From contig DFBO01000003.1 in assembly GCA_002366675.1 (NCBI GenBank), positions 1 to 34,792 on the forward strand: a stretch of DNA of 34,792 nucleotides, written 5' to 3'. Positions 34,175 through 34,792 of this stretch are shown here, in pieces. Below the pieces are notes generated by a model, which was not told where the DNA came from, made no database searches, and saw only the letters and a list, made by a program, of their open reading frames with translations. Position 1 is the first letter of the stretch. Every line of letters starts with the position of its first letter. Origin of the DNA: Flavobacteriaceae bacterium UBA3078 (GTDB taxonomy: Bacteria > Bacteroidota > Bacteroidia > Flavobacteriales > Flavobacteriaceae). The position numbers and the translations under genes were made by a program.

Positions 34175-34792
34175 TTACTTAATTATAAACTTTTTAGTTT
34201 CAGCAAAATTTCCTTGAGAAAATTTAGCTAAATATAAGCCAGAACTCAAATCTAAAGATAATTGTTTCTTGCTATTTGAACTCATATCTAAAGCAGAACT
34301 ATAAACTAACTGTCCACTTAAATTGTAAACGGCTAAATTAAGTTTTCCAAGATTAGATTTAGATGAAATAGTAATCTCTCCATTAGAAACAGTTGGATAT
34401 AATGTTAAGTCTGAAGCTAACGTATTTTCTTCAACACTTAAGAAATCTGGAGTAAACATACCAGAGAAAATTCCTCTACCATGAGTTGCAGCAAATACCA
34501 TATTATCGTCTCTAAGGTCTAAATCTAGAACTTTAACGTTACTCATCCCGTTATAAGCCTGTCTCCAATTTGGGTTTGCAGAAGAAAAGTTTTCTGTAAA
34601 CCAAACACCTAATTCAGTACCAATAATTACTTGCTCAGTATTTAATGGATTTTGTAATATTGCTTTTACTGGTAAATCTGGTAAATCACCATCTTTAGCT
34701 TCCCAGTTTGACCCACCATCACTTGTGTACCAAACGTTATTAACACCGTAGTTATGAACGGTTACAAATATATCATCTTCAGATTCTCCAAA
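34175..34792 (-). CDS. Secreted Asp-box (BNR/sortilin-like) repeat protein with T9SS sorting domain, 3' part only
   Basis: C-terminal 205 residues of a larger gene cut by the window edge; the frame stays open to base 34792. The visible part has an Asp-box (YTSDGGSNWEA), followed by beta-propeller-like repeats (VIIGTELGVWFTENF; MVFAATHGRGIFSG) of the sialidase/Vps10-like group. The last about 80 residues are a type A Por secretion sorting domain (TLYPTVSNGEITISS, LSSGLYLAKF, then KKFIIK). A Met at 34546 could be mistaken for the start but is internal to a repeat. Probable cell-surface or secreted protein; the substrate or partner is not visible here. Confidence 0.85.
   Translation of the reverse strand, partial: FGESEDDIFVTVHNYGVNNVWYTSDGGSNWEAKDGDLPDLPVKAILQNPLNTEQVIIGTELGVWFTENFSSANPNWRQAYNGMSNVKVLDLDLRDDNMVFAATHGRGIFSGMFTPDFLSVEENTLASDLTLYPTVSNGEITISSKSNLGKLNLAVYNLSGQLVYSSALDMSSNSKKQLSLDLSSGLYLAKFSQGNFAETKKFIIK

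Noticed and set aside
34175..34546. A 123-residue gene starting with Met at 34546
   Set aside because: The frame continues upstream to the window end with repeat-domain sequence, so this Met is internal.
1..34792. Mobile elements, CRISPR arrays, defence or phage genes
   Set aside because: No transposase, integrase, regularly spaced repeats, terminal inverted repeats or target-site duplications were seen; the only larger repeat is the 149-bp tandem module at 5691-5967, which carries no transposition features.

Overview
The window reads as an ordinary stretch of chromosome from a member of the Flavobacteriaceae (Bacteroidota), probably marine. The reasons are: AT-rich DNA; promoter -7 elements of the Bacteroidota type (TAnnTTTG) in front of many genes; almost no Shine-Dalgarno sequences; two secreted proteins with type IX secretion (Por) C-terminal sorting domains; a TonB-dependent receptor with an N-terminal carboxypeptidase-D-like domain; and an exbB-x-exbD-exbD cluster. 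I cannot name the genus from sequence alone. No phage, insertion sequence, CRISPR array, rRNA or origin was found.

Layout. 1-2500 (minus): four-gene ExbB/ExbD proton-channel operon. 2539-2626 (minus): tRNA-Ser(GGA). 2702-4503 (minus): cytoplasmic asparaginase and a TatD nuclease. 4557-6112 (plus): retropepsin-like protein, an orphan NarL/LuxR-type response regulator, two tandem candidate small RNAs and a 33-residue single-pass membrane peptide. 6186-11145 (minus): 2-oxoglutarate dehydrogenase operon odhA - M23 peptidase - odhB. 11262-13122: an outer-membrane-like protein (plus), then a small unknown protein and a short-chain prenyl diphosphate synthase (minus). 13246-19923 (plus): TetR regulator, TolC-like protein, membrane fusion lipoprotein and RND pump in one operon with a candidate operator. 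19916-20545 (minus): decayed aminotransferase pseudogene. 20626-23607 (minus): TonB-dependent receptor. 23886-29060 (plus): aspS, then a likely operon of a TonB-C-like membrane protein, a TPR lipoprotein, a divergent CLC-family transporter or channel, and a small membrane protein. 29057-32201 (minus): tadA and a secreted M36 metallopeptidase. 32332-34104 (plus): dxs. 34175-34792 (minus): the 3' part of a secreted Asp-box repeat protein cut by the window edge.

The most unusual region is 5690-6160. A 149-bp module occurs twice in tandem, directly after the response-regulator gene. Each copy has, in exact register, a perfect 9-2-9 palindrome, a -7-like box 41 bp from the palindrome start, and a conserved tgctattaat block at the predicted transcription start; each then ends in an intrinsic terminator. 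I read it as a regulator-controlled pair of about 70-nt sRNAs, followed by a tiny membrane-peptide gene. This is inference from sequence architecture. Other points of note are a CLC protein lacking both proton-path glutamates, a perfect inverted repeat in front of tetR, apparently leaderless promoters on several genes (including both isoprenoid genes), and an M23 peptidase gene lodged between odhA and odhB.
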